A stretch of 64,000 nucleotides of DNA, taken from positions 1,426,001 through 1,490,000 of the forward strand of contig NZ_CP026372.1 in assembly GCF_002953135.1 (NCBI RefSeq), read 5' to 3'. The notes under the pieces were generated by a model. The model was not told where the DNA came from. It did no database searches and saw only the letters and a program-made list of their open reading frames with translations. Made by a program: the position numbers and the translations under genes. This DNA is from Sphingobium sp. SCG-1. GTDB lineage: Bacteria; Pseudomonadota; Alphaproteobacteria; Sphingomonadales; Sphingomonadaceae. This document shows, in pieces, positions 17,807 through 26,564 of this stretch (the stretch's first letter is position 1; each line of letters begins with the position of its first letter).

Positions 17807-19024
17807 ATGTATGATTTGTTAAAAGGGCTGAGGATTGTCGAAGGCGCCGCGTTTATCGCGGGACCGTCGTGCACGCTTCATATGGCGCAGATGGGCGCCG
17901 AGGTCATCCGGTTCGATAACATTGGAGGCGGTCCTGACTATCAGCGATGGCCTCTGGCAAGCGCGCGCGACCATTCTGCCAGCCTTTATTGGGAGGGGCT
18001 CAACAAAGGGAAGAAGTCGATCGCACTCGATCTGTCGAGGCCAGAGGGACGCGAACTCGCGCTCGCTCTCGCGGCGGCGCCAGGCGACAATGCCGGGCTG
18101 TTCGTTACAAACTACCCGGCGCGCAGCTTCCTCTCGCACGCAGCGCTCGCCGCACGTCGCGCCGACATTGTCTCGATCAGGATCATGGGCTGGGCCGATG
18201 GAACGCCAGGGGTCGATTACACGATCAATGCAGCAGCCGGCATTCCGACGATGACCGGGCCCGTAGACGCCGACCGCCCGACGAATCATGTCCTTCCCGC
18301 GTGGGACCTACTCGCCGGCGCTTATGCCGCATTCGTCGCGATCTCAGCGATACACAGGCGCTCTCTCACCGGCGAAGGTGCAGAAATCCGGCTGCCTCTG
18401 TCCGACGTGGCCGCCGCGAGCCTCAGCCACCTTGGGCAGGTCGCAGAGGTCCTGCTCCACGGCGATCGGCCCCGCATGGGCAATGAACTCTATGGCGCGT
18501 TCGGTCGCGATTTCCTGTGCGCCGACGGCACCCGACTGATCGTCGTTGCGATCACCTCCCGCCAATGGACAGGCCTTGTGATGTCGCTGGGGCTGGCCGA
18601 AGCGGTGGCGGCGATCGAGGCCGAGACGGGCGCGCAGTTCGAGCGCGATGAAGGCGCTCGGTTCCAGCATCGGCACCGCCTCTTTCCCTTGGTCGAAAAG
18701 GCCATGGCGCTGCGCAACGCAGATGATCTCGGTGCGGCTTTCGACGCCGCCGGCGCGACCTGGGGACGCTATCAGACATTAGGTGAGGCGGTCTCTAAGG
18801 ATGCCAGGTTCGTCTCCGGCAACCCGATCTTCGAACCGGTGCGTCATCCCAGTGGTCATAGCTACCCCACGGCCGGCGCCGCCGCGACCTTGGTCGCCGA
18901 GAACCGCGCGGCGGTGCCACGCGCGCCTCGACTTGGCGAACATACCGATCAGCTCCTCGCCGATCTCCTTGGTCTCAGCAACGGCGAGATCGGCGCCCTT
19001 CACGACGCCGGCCTGATCGCATGA
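17807..19024 (+). CDS. CaiB/BaiF (class III) CoA-transferase
   Basis: A 405-aa family III CoA-transferase, which exchanges CoA between acids through an aspartyl-CoA anhydride. The N-terminal 'LRIVEGAAFIAGPSCTLHMA' and 'MGAEVIRFD', the middle 'NKGKKSIALDLSRPEGRE', and 'IRIMGWADGTPGVDYTINA' (with the candidate catalytic Asp) all fit. Length matches mesaconyl-CoA C1-C4 transferase and relatives. The ATG at 17807 follows a short GC-rich gap (17672-17806) containing two palindromes, GGCCGATCGGCC and CTACGC-GCGTAG. The stop overlaps the start of the next gene (ATGA), a MaoC-type hydratase; this CaiB-MaoC pairing is typical of mesaconate, itaconate or beta-oxidation-like pathways. Confidence 0.9.
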   Translation: MYDLLKGLRIVEGAAFIAGPSCTLHMAQMGAEVIRFDNIGGGPDYQRWPLASARDHSASLYWEGLNKGKKSIALDLSRPEGRELALALAAAPGDNAGLFVTNYPARSFLSHAALAARRADIVSIRIMGWADGTPGVDYTINAAAGIPTMTGPVDADRPTNHVLPAWDLLAGAYAAFVAISAIHRRSLTGEGAEIRLPLSDVAAASLSHLGQVAEVLLHGDRPRMGNELYGAFGRDFLCADGTRLIVVAITSRQWTGLVMSLGLAEAVAAIEAETGAQFERDEGARFQHRHRLFPLVEKAMALRNADDLGAAFDAAGATWGRYQTLGEAVSKDARFVSGNPIFEPVRHPSGHSYPTAGAAATLVAENRAAVPRAPRLGEHTDQLLADLLGLSNGEIGALHDAGLIA

Positions 19025-19833
19025 TTCTCTCAGAAGACGATATCCGGTACTGGCAGACATGGGTCGGGCGTACCGCTGCGCGTGATGAACGCCTTGATCC
19101 TGCTGCGCTGCGCCGGTTCGGATCGGCCCTGGGGGAGGCCGGGCAGCCCTCCCTCGCGCACTGGGCGTTTTTTCTGCCCGACATCCCTGTCGATGAACTC
19201 GACGTCGACGGACATCGCAAGCGTGGTGGGTTCCTGCCGCCCGTGACTCTGCCACGACGCATGTTCGCTGCGGCCACAATGCAGTTTCGCGCGCCTTTGC
19301 TGATTGATGAGCAAGCGACACAGACCGCGACGATCCGCTCCGTTACGCGCAAGTCCGGCCACGCAGGCGAACTGGTCCTTGTCGAGGTCGAAAACAGGAT
19401 CCTTCAGCGCGATCTGTTACGGATCGTCGAGGTCCAGACCATCATCTACCGCGATGAAGGCCCGGCCACGCCGCCGGTTGCGCCGGCTCCCTTCACGGTG
19501 CGTGAAGAGGATATGGTGTGGCACCCAAGCACCGTAGAGCTATTCCGTTTCTCAGCGGTGACTTTCAATGCGCATCGCATCCATTATGATCAAACCTATG
19601 CGACCTCTGCCGAGGGATATCCAGGGCTTGTCGTGCATGGCCCACTTACCGCAGCGCGGCTTTTCAGCCTAGCGTATCGGCAGGGGCAACCTACCGGCTT
19701 CGCATTTCGCGCGATGGCGCCGCTCTTCCAGGGCCAGCCAATTTTGTTGCGCGCCGGGTCCGCCCCCGGCACCTTCGAAGCCGTCCGTTGCGACGCGGCG
19801 GTCGCGATGCAAGCCAGCGCCACCTATGGCTGA
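19021..19833 (+). CDS. MaoC/FAS1-type hot-dog hydratase (mesaconyl-C4-CoA hydratase-like)
   Basis: A 270-aa double hot-dog-fold enzyme. The N-terminal half has 'WAFFLPDIPVDELDVDGHRK' and 'RRMFAAATMQFRAPLLIDEQ'. The C-terminal half carries the hydratase signature 'RFSAVTFNAHRIHYDQTYA' with the catalytic Asn/His area, then 'GYPGLVVHGPLTAARLF'. This architecture is that of fungal/bacterial 'FAS1-like dehydratase' proteins, including mesaconyl-C4-CoA hydratase. The ATG overlaps the CaiB stop. The expected reaction is addition of water to an enoyl-CoA made by the preceding transferase. Exact substrate is inferred, not shown. Confidence 0.88.
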   Translation: MILSEDDIRYWQTWVGRTAARDERLDPAALRRFGSALGEAGQPSLAHWAFFLPDIPVDELDVDGHRKRGGFLPPVTLPRRMFAAATMQFRAPLLIDEQATQTATIRSVTRKSGHAGELVLVEVENRILQRDLLRIVEVQTIIYRDEGPATPPVAPAPFTVREEDMVWHPSTVELFRFSAVTFNAHRIHYDQTYATSAEGYPGLVVHGPLTAARLFSLAYRQGQPTGFAFRAMAPLFQGQPILLRAGSAPGTFEAVRCDAAVAMQASATYG

Positions 19834-19944
19834 GCCATCCCGGCACGCCTCAACCCACCGAGAATACGAGGAGCTTCTTCATGCTGAACCGCAACTTCCT
19901 ACAGGCCTCACGCTGCGCACAGCGCGTACAGGGGAGGCGCTGAT

Positions 19945-21141
19945 ATGCGCCGCGCCGCTATTGTCAGCCCGCTGCGTACGCCGATCGGCGGCTTTGGCGG
20001 AGCCCTGCGCGATGTTCCGGTCGAGACTCTGGGCAGCCTCGTCGTCAACGCCATACTTGAGCGCACCGGTCTCGATCCCGCGCGGATCGAGGACGTCTGT
20101 TTCGCACAGTCCTACGCCAATAGTGAAACGCCCTGCGTCGGACGCTGGATTGCACTGGAAGCGGGCCTCCCCATCGAAGTTCCAGGTTTGCAGCTGGACC
20201 GGCGCTGCGGGGGCGGCCTCCAGTCGATCGTGACGGCCGCGATGATGGTGCAGTCCGGCGCCTGTGACGTGGTGCTCGCAGGCGGCGTCGAAAGCATGAG
20301 CCGCATCGAATATTACAGCACCGAGATGCGCTGGGGCAGGCGATCAGGCAATGCCGCCCTCTACGACCGACTGGATCGCGGGCGGGAACGCTCCCAGCCC
20401 GTCGGCCGCTTCGGCTATATCTCCGGGATGATCGAGACGGCTGAAACGCTTGCACGCGAATATGGCATTGATCGCGCGGCTGCCGATGCCTTCGCCCTCG
20501 AAAGCCATCGTCGAGCGGCTGCCGCATGGGATGAAGGGCGGTTCGCCGACGAAGTCGTTCCGGTGCCCGTCCCGCAGCGCAAAGGCGAACCTAAGCTGTT
20601 CGAACGCGACGAGGGTATCCGTACGGACAGCTCAGCTGAAACTATGGCGAAGCTTCGTACGATCACGCCCGACGGTGTGGTGACCGCAGGCAACGCCGCT
20701 CAGCAGAATGATGCCACCGCTGCCTGCCTTGTGGTCGCCGAGGACAAGCTCGACGCCCTCGGTCTCGATCCGATTGCCTTTCTGGTGGGCTGGACCGCCG
20801 TGGGATGCGACCCGGCCCGCATGGGAATTGGCCCGGTTCCAGCAACGTTGCGCCTGTTTGCAAAAACCGGGCTCAGCTTCGACGACATGGGTCTCGTGGA
20901 GGTCAACGAGGCCTTCGCGCCCCAGGTCCTCGCTGTGCTCAAGGGCTGGGATTGGGATGACCGTAGCCGCCTCAATGTAAATGGTTCGGGCATCTCCCTC
21001 GGGCATCCCGTCGGCGCGACGGGCGTCCGCATTATGACAACGCTAACCCATGAGATGAAACGTCGCGGTGTGCGCTACGGCCTGGAAACGATGTGCATCG
21101 GGGGCGGGCAGGGGATGGCCGCGATCTTCGAAAGGGCTTGA
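19945..21141 (+). CDS. Thiolase (acetyl-CoA acyltransferase)
   Basis: A 398-aa thiolase that cleaves a 3-oxoacyl-CoA with free CoA to acetyl-CoA and a shorter acyl-CoA, or the reverse. The nucleophilic Cys is C88 in 'QLDRRCGGGLQS'; the usual motif is CGSG, so CGGG is a mild variant. H354 in 'LGHPVGATG' and C384 in 'MCIGGGQG' complete the active site. Last gene of the 11771-21141 operon. With the subunit A/B CoA-transferase it makes a PcaIJF-like terminal module. A second thiolase at 50496 has the standard CGSG motif. Confidence 0.93.
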   Translation: MRRAAIVSPLRTPIGGFGGALRDVPVETLGSLVVNAILERTGLDPARIEDVCFAQSYANSETPCVGRWIALEAGLPIEVPGLQLDRRCGGGLQSIVTAAMMVQSGACDVVLAGGVESMSRIEYYSTEMRWGRRSGNAALYDRLDRGRERSQPVGRFGYISGMIETAETLAREYGIDRAAADAFALESHRRAAAAWDEGRFADEVVPVPVPQRKGEPKLFERDEGIRTDSSAETMAKLRTITPDGVVTAGNAAQQNDATAACLVVAEDKLDALGLDPIAFLVGWTAVGCDPARMGIGPVPATLRLFAKTGLSFDDMGLVEVNEAFAPQVLAVLKGWDWDDRSRLNVNGSGISLGHPVGATGVRIMTTLTHEMKRRGVRYGLETMCIGGGQGMAAIFERA

Positions 21142-21220
21142 ATCGCTTCCCCCTGCGAACGCCGGTCTCGCTCGCAGACTTCGCTCCTGAAGACCGGCGA
21201 CGGTTTGACGGACGGGGTGT

Positions 21221-21251
21221 CGCCTGCCGTCGATCGATACGACGGCAGGCG
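21221..21251. terminator. Hairpin between convergent genes
   Basis: CGCCTGCCGTCG (21221-21232) pairs perfectly with CGACGGCAGGCG (21240-21251) around a seven-base loop. It lies between the convergent thiolase and FAD oxidoreductase genes. There is no T-tract, so it is a likely bidirectional transcript-end structure rather than a textbook terminator. Confidence 0.6.
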
Positions 21252-21292
21252 AGGGGCTGGCGCCTGCCGGTGCCTCGTCGAACCACCAAGTC

Positions 21293-22447
21293 TCACGCGC
21301 GATAGGGATCGAGCATGGCGGTTTGTACGCCATCGAGGATTTCGATGGCGGCGAGCTGCCCGATAATTGGGGCCATGGTCAGCCCGTTGTTCATGACGGC
21401 GACAAACAGATTTAGATGGCTCCTGACCGTTCCCGCAGTGGCAAGGCCGTCCTTTCGCCATGCCGGCCTGCCAACCGTCATGAAATCGAGCTCGGCATGC
21501 CTCATCTTTGGGAAATAGGCGGCAGCCTCGGCGAACATTTGCCGGCCCAGAGCCTCGGTCGGCGCAAGGCTCCTGCTGCCGGCGAAGTGATAGCCTGCAA
21601 CAATCCTCCCGTCCGGGTTCTGCTTGATGCTGAATTTCGGAAGAAGGACGACCCGATCGATGATCGGTGCCATCGCCTTGCTGTGCGCGAGGACCCCGGA
21701 TCCTTCGACGAGCGACGCATCGACGCCGATCTGCTGCGCCAGCGCGGCGGAAGGGAAACCGGACGCAAGAACGAAATGGTCCGCGTTCATCTCCCCGCGG
21801 TTCGTCATGATCCCTTGGACACGTCCCCCGGTCGCCCGCAACTCGGTCACATCGCAGGGATAGACGAGCTTCGCTCCGTGGGCCTGCGCTTTCTCGAGAA
21901 GAATGTTAGTCGCATGGCTTGGGTCAAGTGTCGCTTCATTTTCGCAAAACGCCGCGGCAGCGACGGGTCCGGTCCGCACCCCCGGCAGCAGCGCGCCGAT
22001 CTCGACCGGATCAACCAAACGGACGGAAAGGCCCATCCGAGCGCGGGCCAGCGCGTTCACCTTGAGCGCCTCCGCCTGAAGATCTTCGCCGACCCATTCG
22101 ACGCTCCCGCCCCACTGGATGCGAAGCGCGGGACCGATCTCAAGTGCTAGGCGCTGCCAACCCAATATACCAGCGACGTGGAGATCATAATAGGGCAACG
22201 GGTCGCGCGCGTACGCGTTAATCCAGGCGAAAGACCCTTGCGTCGCTCCCGAACCCGGCTGCGCTTTGTCGAGAATGACGACCTCGGCGCCGCGAGCAGC
22301 GAGATGATACGAAATCGAGGCGCCCATGATGCCCGCGCCGATCACGATCACGCGCTTTCGCTCGCTGGCGCGGGCTGGAGCCAGGGGAAGCGCGGCGATG
22401 GCGCTGGCCAGAGCTAGACTGATCTCGCGGCGCGTCATCGCGGTCAT
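21293..22447 (-). CDS. Tat-type exported FAD-dependent oxidoreductase (DAO family), copy 1
   Basis: A 384-aa flavoprotein of the D-amino-acid-oxidase/glycine-oxidase superfamily, expected to oxidise an amine or amino acid C-N bond. The N-terminus 'MTAMTRREISLALASA' followed by 'IAALPLAPARASE' has a twin-Arg pair and hydrophobic run typical of a Tat signal. The FAD motif 'VIVIGAGIMGASISYHLAAR' follows at about residue 33. 'GATQGSFAWINAYARDPLPY' and 'KQNPDGRIVAGYHFAGSR' are shared with the paralogue just upstream. It is the distal gene of a minus-strand run TonB receptor - copy 2 - copy 1. Export of a folded FAD enzyme suggests the substrate is modified in the periplasm after receptor uptake. 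Substrate unknown. Confidence 0.88.
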   Translation of the reverse strand: MTAMTRREISLALASAIAALPLAPARASERKRVIVIGAGIMGASISYHLAARGAEVVILDKAQPGSGATQGSFAWINAYARDPLPYYDLHVAGILGWQRLALEIGPALRIQWGGSVEWVGEDLQAEALKVNALARARMGLSVRLVDPVEIGALLPGVRTGPVAAAAFCENEATLDPSHATNILLEKAQAHGAKLVYPCDVTELRATGGRVQGIMTNRGEMNADHFVLASGFPSAALAQQIGVDASLVEGSGVLAHSKAMAPIIDRVVLLPKFSIKQNPDGRIVAGYHFAGSRSLAPTEALGRQMFAEAAAYFPKMRHAELDFMTVGRPAWRKDGLATAGTVRSHLNLFVAVMNNGLTMAPIIGQLAAIEILDGVQTAMLDPYRA

Positions 22448-22482
22448 GATTCCTCCTCCGGTAAGCTAGACCTCGTCACGCG

Positions 22483-23652
22483 TTAGACCCTGTAGGGGTC
22501 GAGCAGGTCAGTGAGCACGCCATCAAGGACCTCGGTCGCCGCGAGTTGTCCAATGGCTGGTGCAAGCGTGACACCGCTATTCATCACCGCCAGGAACAGG
22601 TTGCGATATCGGACGGTTGATCCGGCCACGGGGAGACCATCCGTGCGCATCGCTGGCTTGCCCAAGGTCATGAAATCAAGCTGCGCCCACTTCAGCATCG
22701 GCAAGAAGTGTGCGGCCCTGGCGAGCGTCTGCTCGCCGAATTCGCGTGTCGGCAGAAGTTTGCGGCTCCCGGCAAAGTGGGCTCCGGCTACGATCCTGCC
22801 GTCCGGATTCTGTTTGATGCTGAACTCAGGCAGCAGAACCACGCGGTCGATGAGGCGGGGCATTGGCTTGCTGTGGGCCAGGACGCCGGAGCCTTCGATG
22901 ATCGGAGCCATAATTCCGACCTGCCGCGCCAGATCCATCATGCCCCCCCCGGCCGCAAGGACATAGCTGTCGGCCCGCATCCGGCCGCGGTTGGTGATCA
23001 CCGCATCGATGCGGCCATCCCGGGATTCTAGCGAGAGAACATCGCACCCGCTTATCAAGCGCGCCCCCAACCTCTGCGCGTCCGCAAGCAAGGCCCTGGT
23101 CGCCTGAAGCGGATCGACCGTCGCCTCGATCTCGGCGAAGCTCGCCACCGCGACCGGACCCGTCTCGACCCCAGGCAGAAGCGCGCGAACCTCGTCAGCA
23201 GTGATCAGGCGGATTGGGTAGCCCATCCTTTGACGTTCGCTCACCGTGGTGCGCAGCGCTTCAGCCTTGTCCGGTGCGTCGAACCATTGGACGCTCCCGC
23301 CCCATTGAACGGTCAGCGCGGAACCCAGTTCGCGTGCTACGCGGCGCCAGCCCATCACCCCGGCCAGATTAAGTTCGTAATAGCCTGCCGGTTTTTTGTC
23401 ATAGGCATTGATCCACGCGAACGAGCCTTGTGTCGCACCGGCGGCCGGACCTGCCTTTTCAAGGATCGTGACTTGTGCGCCGCGCCTCGCGAGATGAGAC
23501 GCGATCGACGCGCCCATGATCCCCGCCCCCACAATGATCACATGTCTTCGCGGTACCCTGACTGCGCCATGGACCGGGATACCGGTCAGGGAGGCTGCAA
23601 GACCTACTGAGAATTCGCGGCGGCTCACCTTGGGCATTGTCGCATCCCTCAT
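22483..23652 (-). CDS. Tat-type exported FAD-dependent oxidoreductase (DAO family), copy 2
   Basis: A 389-aa paralogue of the downstream gene, separated by 35 bases. The Tat signal is clear: 'KVSRREFSVGLAASLTGIPV' near residues 8-27. The FAD motif 'VIIVGAGIMGASIASHLARR' follows. Long stretches match copy 1: 'GATQGSFAWINAY', 'VQWGGSVQWF', 'VLLPEFSIKQNPDGRIVAG', 'AVMNSGVTLAPAIGQLAA'. The pair is an evident tandem duplication that has diverged, so the two may act on different substrates or form a heteromer. Both are downstream of TonB receptor 3 on the same strand, suggesting co-expression with uptake. Confidence 0.88.
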   Translation of the reverse strand: MRDATMPKVSRREFSVGLAASLTGIPVHGAVRVPRRHVIIVGAGIMGASIASHLARRGAQVTILEKAGPAAGATQGSFAWINAYDKKPAGYYELNLAGVMGWRRVARELGSALTVQWGGSVQWFDAPDKAEALRTTVSERQRMGYPIRLITADEVRALLPGVETGPVAVASFAEIEATVDPLQATRALLADAQRLGARLISGCDVLSLESRDGRIDAVITNRGRMRADSYVLAAGGGMMDLARQVGIMAPIIEGSGVLAHSKPMPRLIDRVVLLPEFSIKQNPDGRIVAGAHFAGSRKLLPTREFGEQTLARAAHFLPMLKWAQLDFMTLGKPAMRTDGLPVAGSTVRYRNLFLAVMNSGVTLAPAIGQLAATEVLDGVLTDLLDPYRV

Positions 23653-23845
23653 CGCGGACCGTGAGCTGATCGCTCCGTTCCAGCCGCTTCGCGCCTGCTC
23701 GCTCGCTCACCGCAGGTTGCGCACGCCCAAGGCCGCCCACTTATAGTCGAGCGCGGGCTTTCTGGAGCGATGGTATTTTCTGACGGGTGATACGGCCCGG
23801 TTGTCGTCCCGGATCCTAGATCTCGGTTGCCCTTACTCTTTGGGA

Positions 23846-23882
23846 GCGTGTCCGCGGCTGAACAGCCGCTCCCCCGACACGC
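23846..23882 (-). terminator. Two-part stem-loop after TonB receptor 3
   Basis: An outer stem GCGTGTC/GACACGC (23846-23852 with 23876-23882) encloses an inner hairpin GCGGCT-GAAC-AGCCGC (23854-23869). It lies 16 bases past the receptor stop, in the 246-base gap before the FAD oxidoreductase pair. No T-run follows. It could partially terminate or protect the receptor message and so set receptor above enzyme expression. Confidence 0.5.
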
Positions 23883-23898
23883 GGCGGAGCGGCTGGCG

Positions 23899-26259
23899 TT
23901 AGAACTTGGCCGAGGTACGCACGCCATAGGTGCGAGGAGGGCTGGTATAGCCTGACAGAAGGCCTAGAAACCCTGTTCCGGCGACGATCAGGCGGTTGTT
24001 CTCGATATTGCGGACATAGCCCGCGATCGACCACCGGCCGTCTTTCGTACCGAAGGACAATTGCGCGTCGCTCGACCAGCTCGCCGCCTGAACCTGCTCG
24101 GGGCGATAGTCGACATTTGTATGGCGCGCCGAGCGATGTTGTGTGTTCGCGCTCAACACCATCTTATAGTCGCCGATCGGGATGGTCTGCTCGCCCCTCA
24201 GATTGAAGGTCCAGGTCGGAGCGTTGTAGGATTGCAGACCGGCGCAGTCGACGTCGTAGAGCGCCGCGTTGGCGGCATTGGTCGACACCTTGCAAAGAGT
24301 GCGCGGCAGTCCGAGGAACTTGGCTTGTTGATAGGTGAAGTCGATATTCCTTGCCTTGAGATACTGGACATCGGCGCTCAGCAGGCTGTTCGGCGTCACC
24401 AATATGCTAGACTCGACCTCCACTCCTTTCATCCGGCTCTTGCCGATATTCTGCGTGAAATTACCCGCGCGCCCGATCAGATCGACGCCTGAATGCGCGA
24501 CCTGGGCGTCAGTATAGTCCCACCAGAACGCCTCCACGTTGAGCTGGACCCTGTTGGCCAAGAAGCGGTTCTTCGAGCCGATCGTATAGGCTGTCAGATA
24601 TTCCGGCTTATAGGTTTCGTAGCCGACCGAGCTGCTGAAACCGCCCGAACGGAAGCCTGTCTCAACGCTCGCATAGAGCATGGAGGCAGGCGCGACGTCG
24701 TATTCGGCGGCGGCCCGCCAGGTCACCCGGCCGAAGGACAGGTGGTTATCGAAGGATATGTCGCTGCGGCTGATGATGGTGTGCGGGGTAGGACCAGGCA
24801 CGGCCTGCCCGCTTGCCACCGGAATGGCGAACGCAAGCTGCGAGGGGTAGAGAACCGCCGTCGGGAGGATGGCGTCCGCACAGGTAAAGCCTGCGGCGCA
24901 GCTTTCCGAGATGGTGATGCTCTTCACGCTAAACTGCTTGGCATCATGGGTGTACCGCAGACCCCCGACGACCCGGAGCGATGACGTCAGGTTCGCGGTG
25001 AGCCTTGCAAAGGGCGCGTAGGATTGTGTCGCAATCTTGCTCGGCGAGGAAAACCCCGCCGAGATCCCGCTGGTGACCGACCCCGAAACCGATTGCCCGT
25101 CGGCGTTGAAATAAAAGAAGCCTAATGTGTAGTCGACCTTCCCCACCTTACCTGCGAAGCGCGCCTCAGCGCTATATTGAAGGTCGCTGATGCGGTTGGA
25201 GATCGGGAACCCTCCACCCGGCGCGACGTGTCGCAATTCATCGAAACGGACCGCGGGTATCAAGGTTAGGACGCCGGCCCCAGTGTCATACTCGACGGCG
25301 GCATTAGAGCCGTAGAAGCTGTAATCCCTGTTAAGACCGGGGAACGGATCGTATTTCCTCCCCGTCACGCGTGTTGCCTGGTTCGTCCAGAATGCCTGCG
25401 CGGCGGGGGACAGGTTGCCATCCGATCGCGGGATGTTGGTCGGCTTGACGAGGCAGGTCAGCGTCGTTGCGTTGCAGCTGAAAGTGCTCAGATAGTTGAT
25501 GCCAAGCCCCGCGCCGCCCAGGTGAGAATAATCGAACGCTGCGCGGACCGTCAGCGAAGGCGTAAGCCTTGCTTTGAGTTGAGCCCGGAATGCCTGCGAC
25601 TTATCGTCTGAGGTCCCGTCACTCAGATAGCCGTCACGATTAACGACATTGCCCGAGAGCCTGACAGCTCCGTCATCGCCGACGGGCAGATTGATGGCGC
25701 CCTCGACCACCAGATCATTGTAATTTCCATAGGATAGGGAGGCGTAGCCCGAAAACGATCCGAATTTGGGTTGAGTGGGGATGACGTTGATGACGCCAGC
25801 CGTCGCGTTGCGGCCGTACAGCGTGCCCTGCGGACCCTTCAATACTTCGACGCGTTCAAGGTCGAAAAAGGTTTTCGGCGTGATAGCGCTGTTGAAGTAG
25901 ACACCGTCATAATTAAGGGCGACGGCGGGGTCACTCGTAGACGCTACGGAGAAGTTTCCCACTCCCCGCACGAAATAGACATTCGAAGGACCAACTTTGG
26001 CGATGGTCAGCGATGGGACCAGCTTGCCGAGCTGGTCGGTCTCATAAACGCCAGCTTCGACGAGGGCATTTCCTCCGACGACGGTAATGGCGACGGCTGC
26101 GCGCTGGGCACTTTCCTGCCGGCGCTGGGCGGTGACCACGATCTCATCCAATCCACCTTCACTCTCGACCGCCGCTGACGTCGACTGCTCCTGCGCCCGA
26201 CTCACACTTGCCACACAGCTCAACAGGGCTGTTCCACCCAACAACAACATTTTTCGCAC
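23899..26259 (-). CDS. TonB-dependent outer-membrane receptor (copy 3)
   Basis: Receptor of 786 aa homologous to those at 2240 and 4867. It has a signal peptide ('MLLLGGTALLSCVASVSRAQ'), TonB box 'EIVVTAQRR', plug motif 'VEVLKGPQGTLYGRNATAGV', and C-terminal 'YGVRTSAKF'. The best start is GTG at 26259, reading MRKMLLLGG, with AGGGGGA about six bases upstream; longer in-frame extensions reach the promoter region and lack signal character. Segments such as 'FNLRGEQTIPIGDYKMVLSA' and 'FRSGGFSSSVGYETY' align with copies 1 and 2. It is followed by the FAD oxidoreductase pair on the same strand and is divergent from the metallo-hydrolase at 26565. Confidence 0.94.
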   Translation of the reverse strand: MRKMLLLGGTALLSCVASVSRAQEQSTSAAVESEGGLDEIVVTAQRRQESAQRAAVAITVVGGNALVEAGVYETDQLGKLVPSLTIAKVGPSNVYFVRGVGNFSVASTSDPAVALNYDGVYFNSAITPKTFFDLERVEVLKGPQGTLYGRNATAGVINVIPTQPKFGSFSGYASLSYGNYNDLVVEGAINLPVGDDGAVRLSGNVVNRDGYLSDGTSDDKSQAFRAQLKARLTPSLTVRAAFDYSHLGGAGLGINYLSTFSCNATTLTCLVKPTNIPRSDGNLSPAAQAFWTNQATRVTGRKYDPFPGLNRDYSFYGSNAAVEYDTGAGVLTLIPAVRFDELRHVAPGGGFPISNRISDLQYSAEARFAGKVGKVDYTLGFFYFNADGQSVSGSVTSGISAGFSSPSKIATQSYAPFARLTANLTSSLRVVGGLRYTHDAKQFSVKSITISESCAAGFTCADAILPTAVLYPSQLAFAIPVASGQAVPGPTPHTIISRSDISFDNHLSFGRVTWRAAAEYDVAPASMLYASVETGFRSGGFSSSVGYETYKPEYLTAYTIGSKNRFLANRVQLNVEAFWWDYTDAQVAHSGVDLIGRAGNFTQNIGKSRMKGVEVESSILVTPNSLLSADVQYLKARNIDFTYQQAKFLGLPRTLCKVSTNAANAALYDVDCAGLQSYNAPTWTFNLRGEQTIPIGDYKMVLSANTQHRSARHTNVDYRPEQVQAASWSSDAQLSFGTKDGRWSIAGYVRNIENNRLIVAGTGFLGLLSGYTSPPRTYGVRTSAKF

Positions 26260-26564
26260 GTCTATCCCCCTGTTAATAAGAATCGCCCCTCCCTTGTGAT
26301 TGTCGCAATAGGCTTGTTGATCGTTGCCCAACGGCAGTCGCGACAGATGCAAAAATTTGTGCAGTGATGTGACAATGGAGGCGCCTGGAGCACATCTATC
26401 GCGCCAACTCCTGAAAACATGGCGACGCCGCCCTTTGGTCTGCCGCGTAGTGCCTGCTAGCACGTGCTGAACGCAGCAACCGGCATCGCACCGTTCTTGA
26501 CGCTCTCTCCCGCACGCTATATGCGATATCCGATCGGATTTTATAAGGTTGTGGAGAGTCTCTG
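26260..26564. other. Divergent promoter region between TonB receptor 3 and metallo-hydrolase
   Basis: About 305 bases without a gene. The right end carries promoter-operator site C for the metallo-hydrolase. The half next to the receptor is AT-richer (around 26270-26370) and should hold its promoter, but no confident -35/-10 pair was found there. Confidence 0.5.
26497..26539 (+). promoter_or_regulatory. Promoter with palindromic operator, site C
   Basis: TTGACG (26497-26502), 17-base spacer, TATGCG (26520-26525), then the perfect palindrome ATCCGATCGGAT (26528-26539). Distance from TTGACG to palindrome is 31 bases, as in sites A and B. It lies 25 bases before the metallo-hydrolase start codon. 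Confidence 0.75.
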
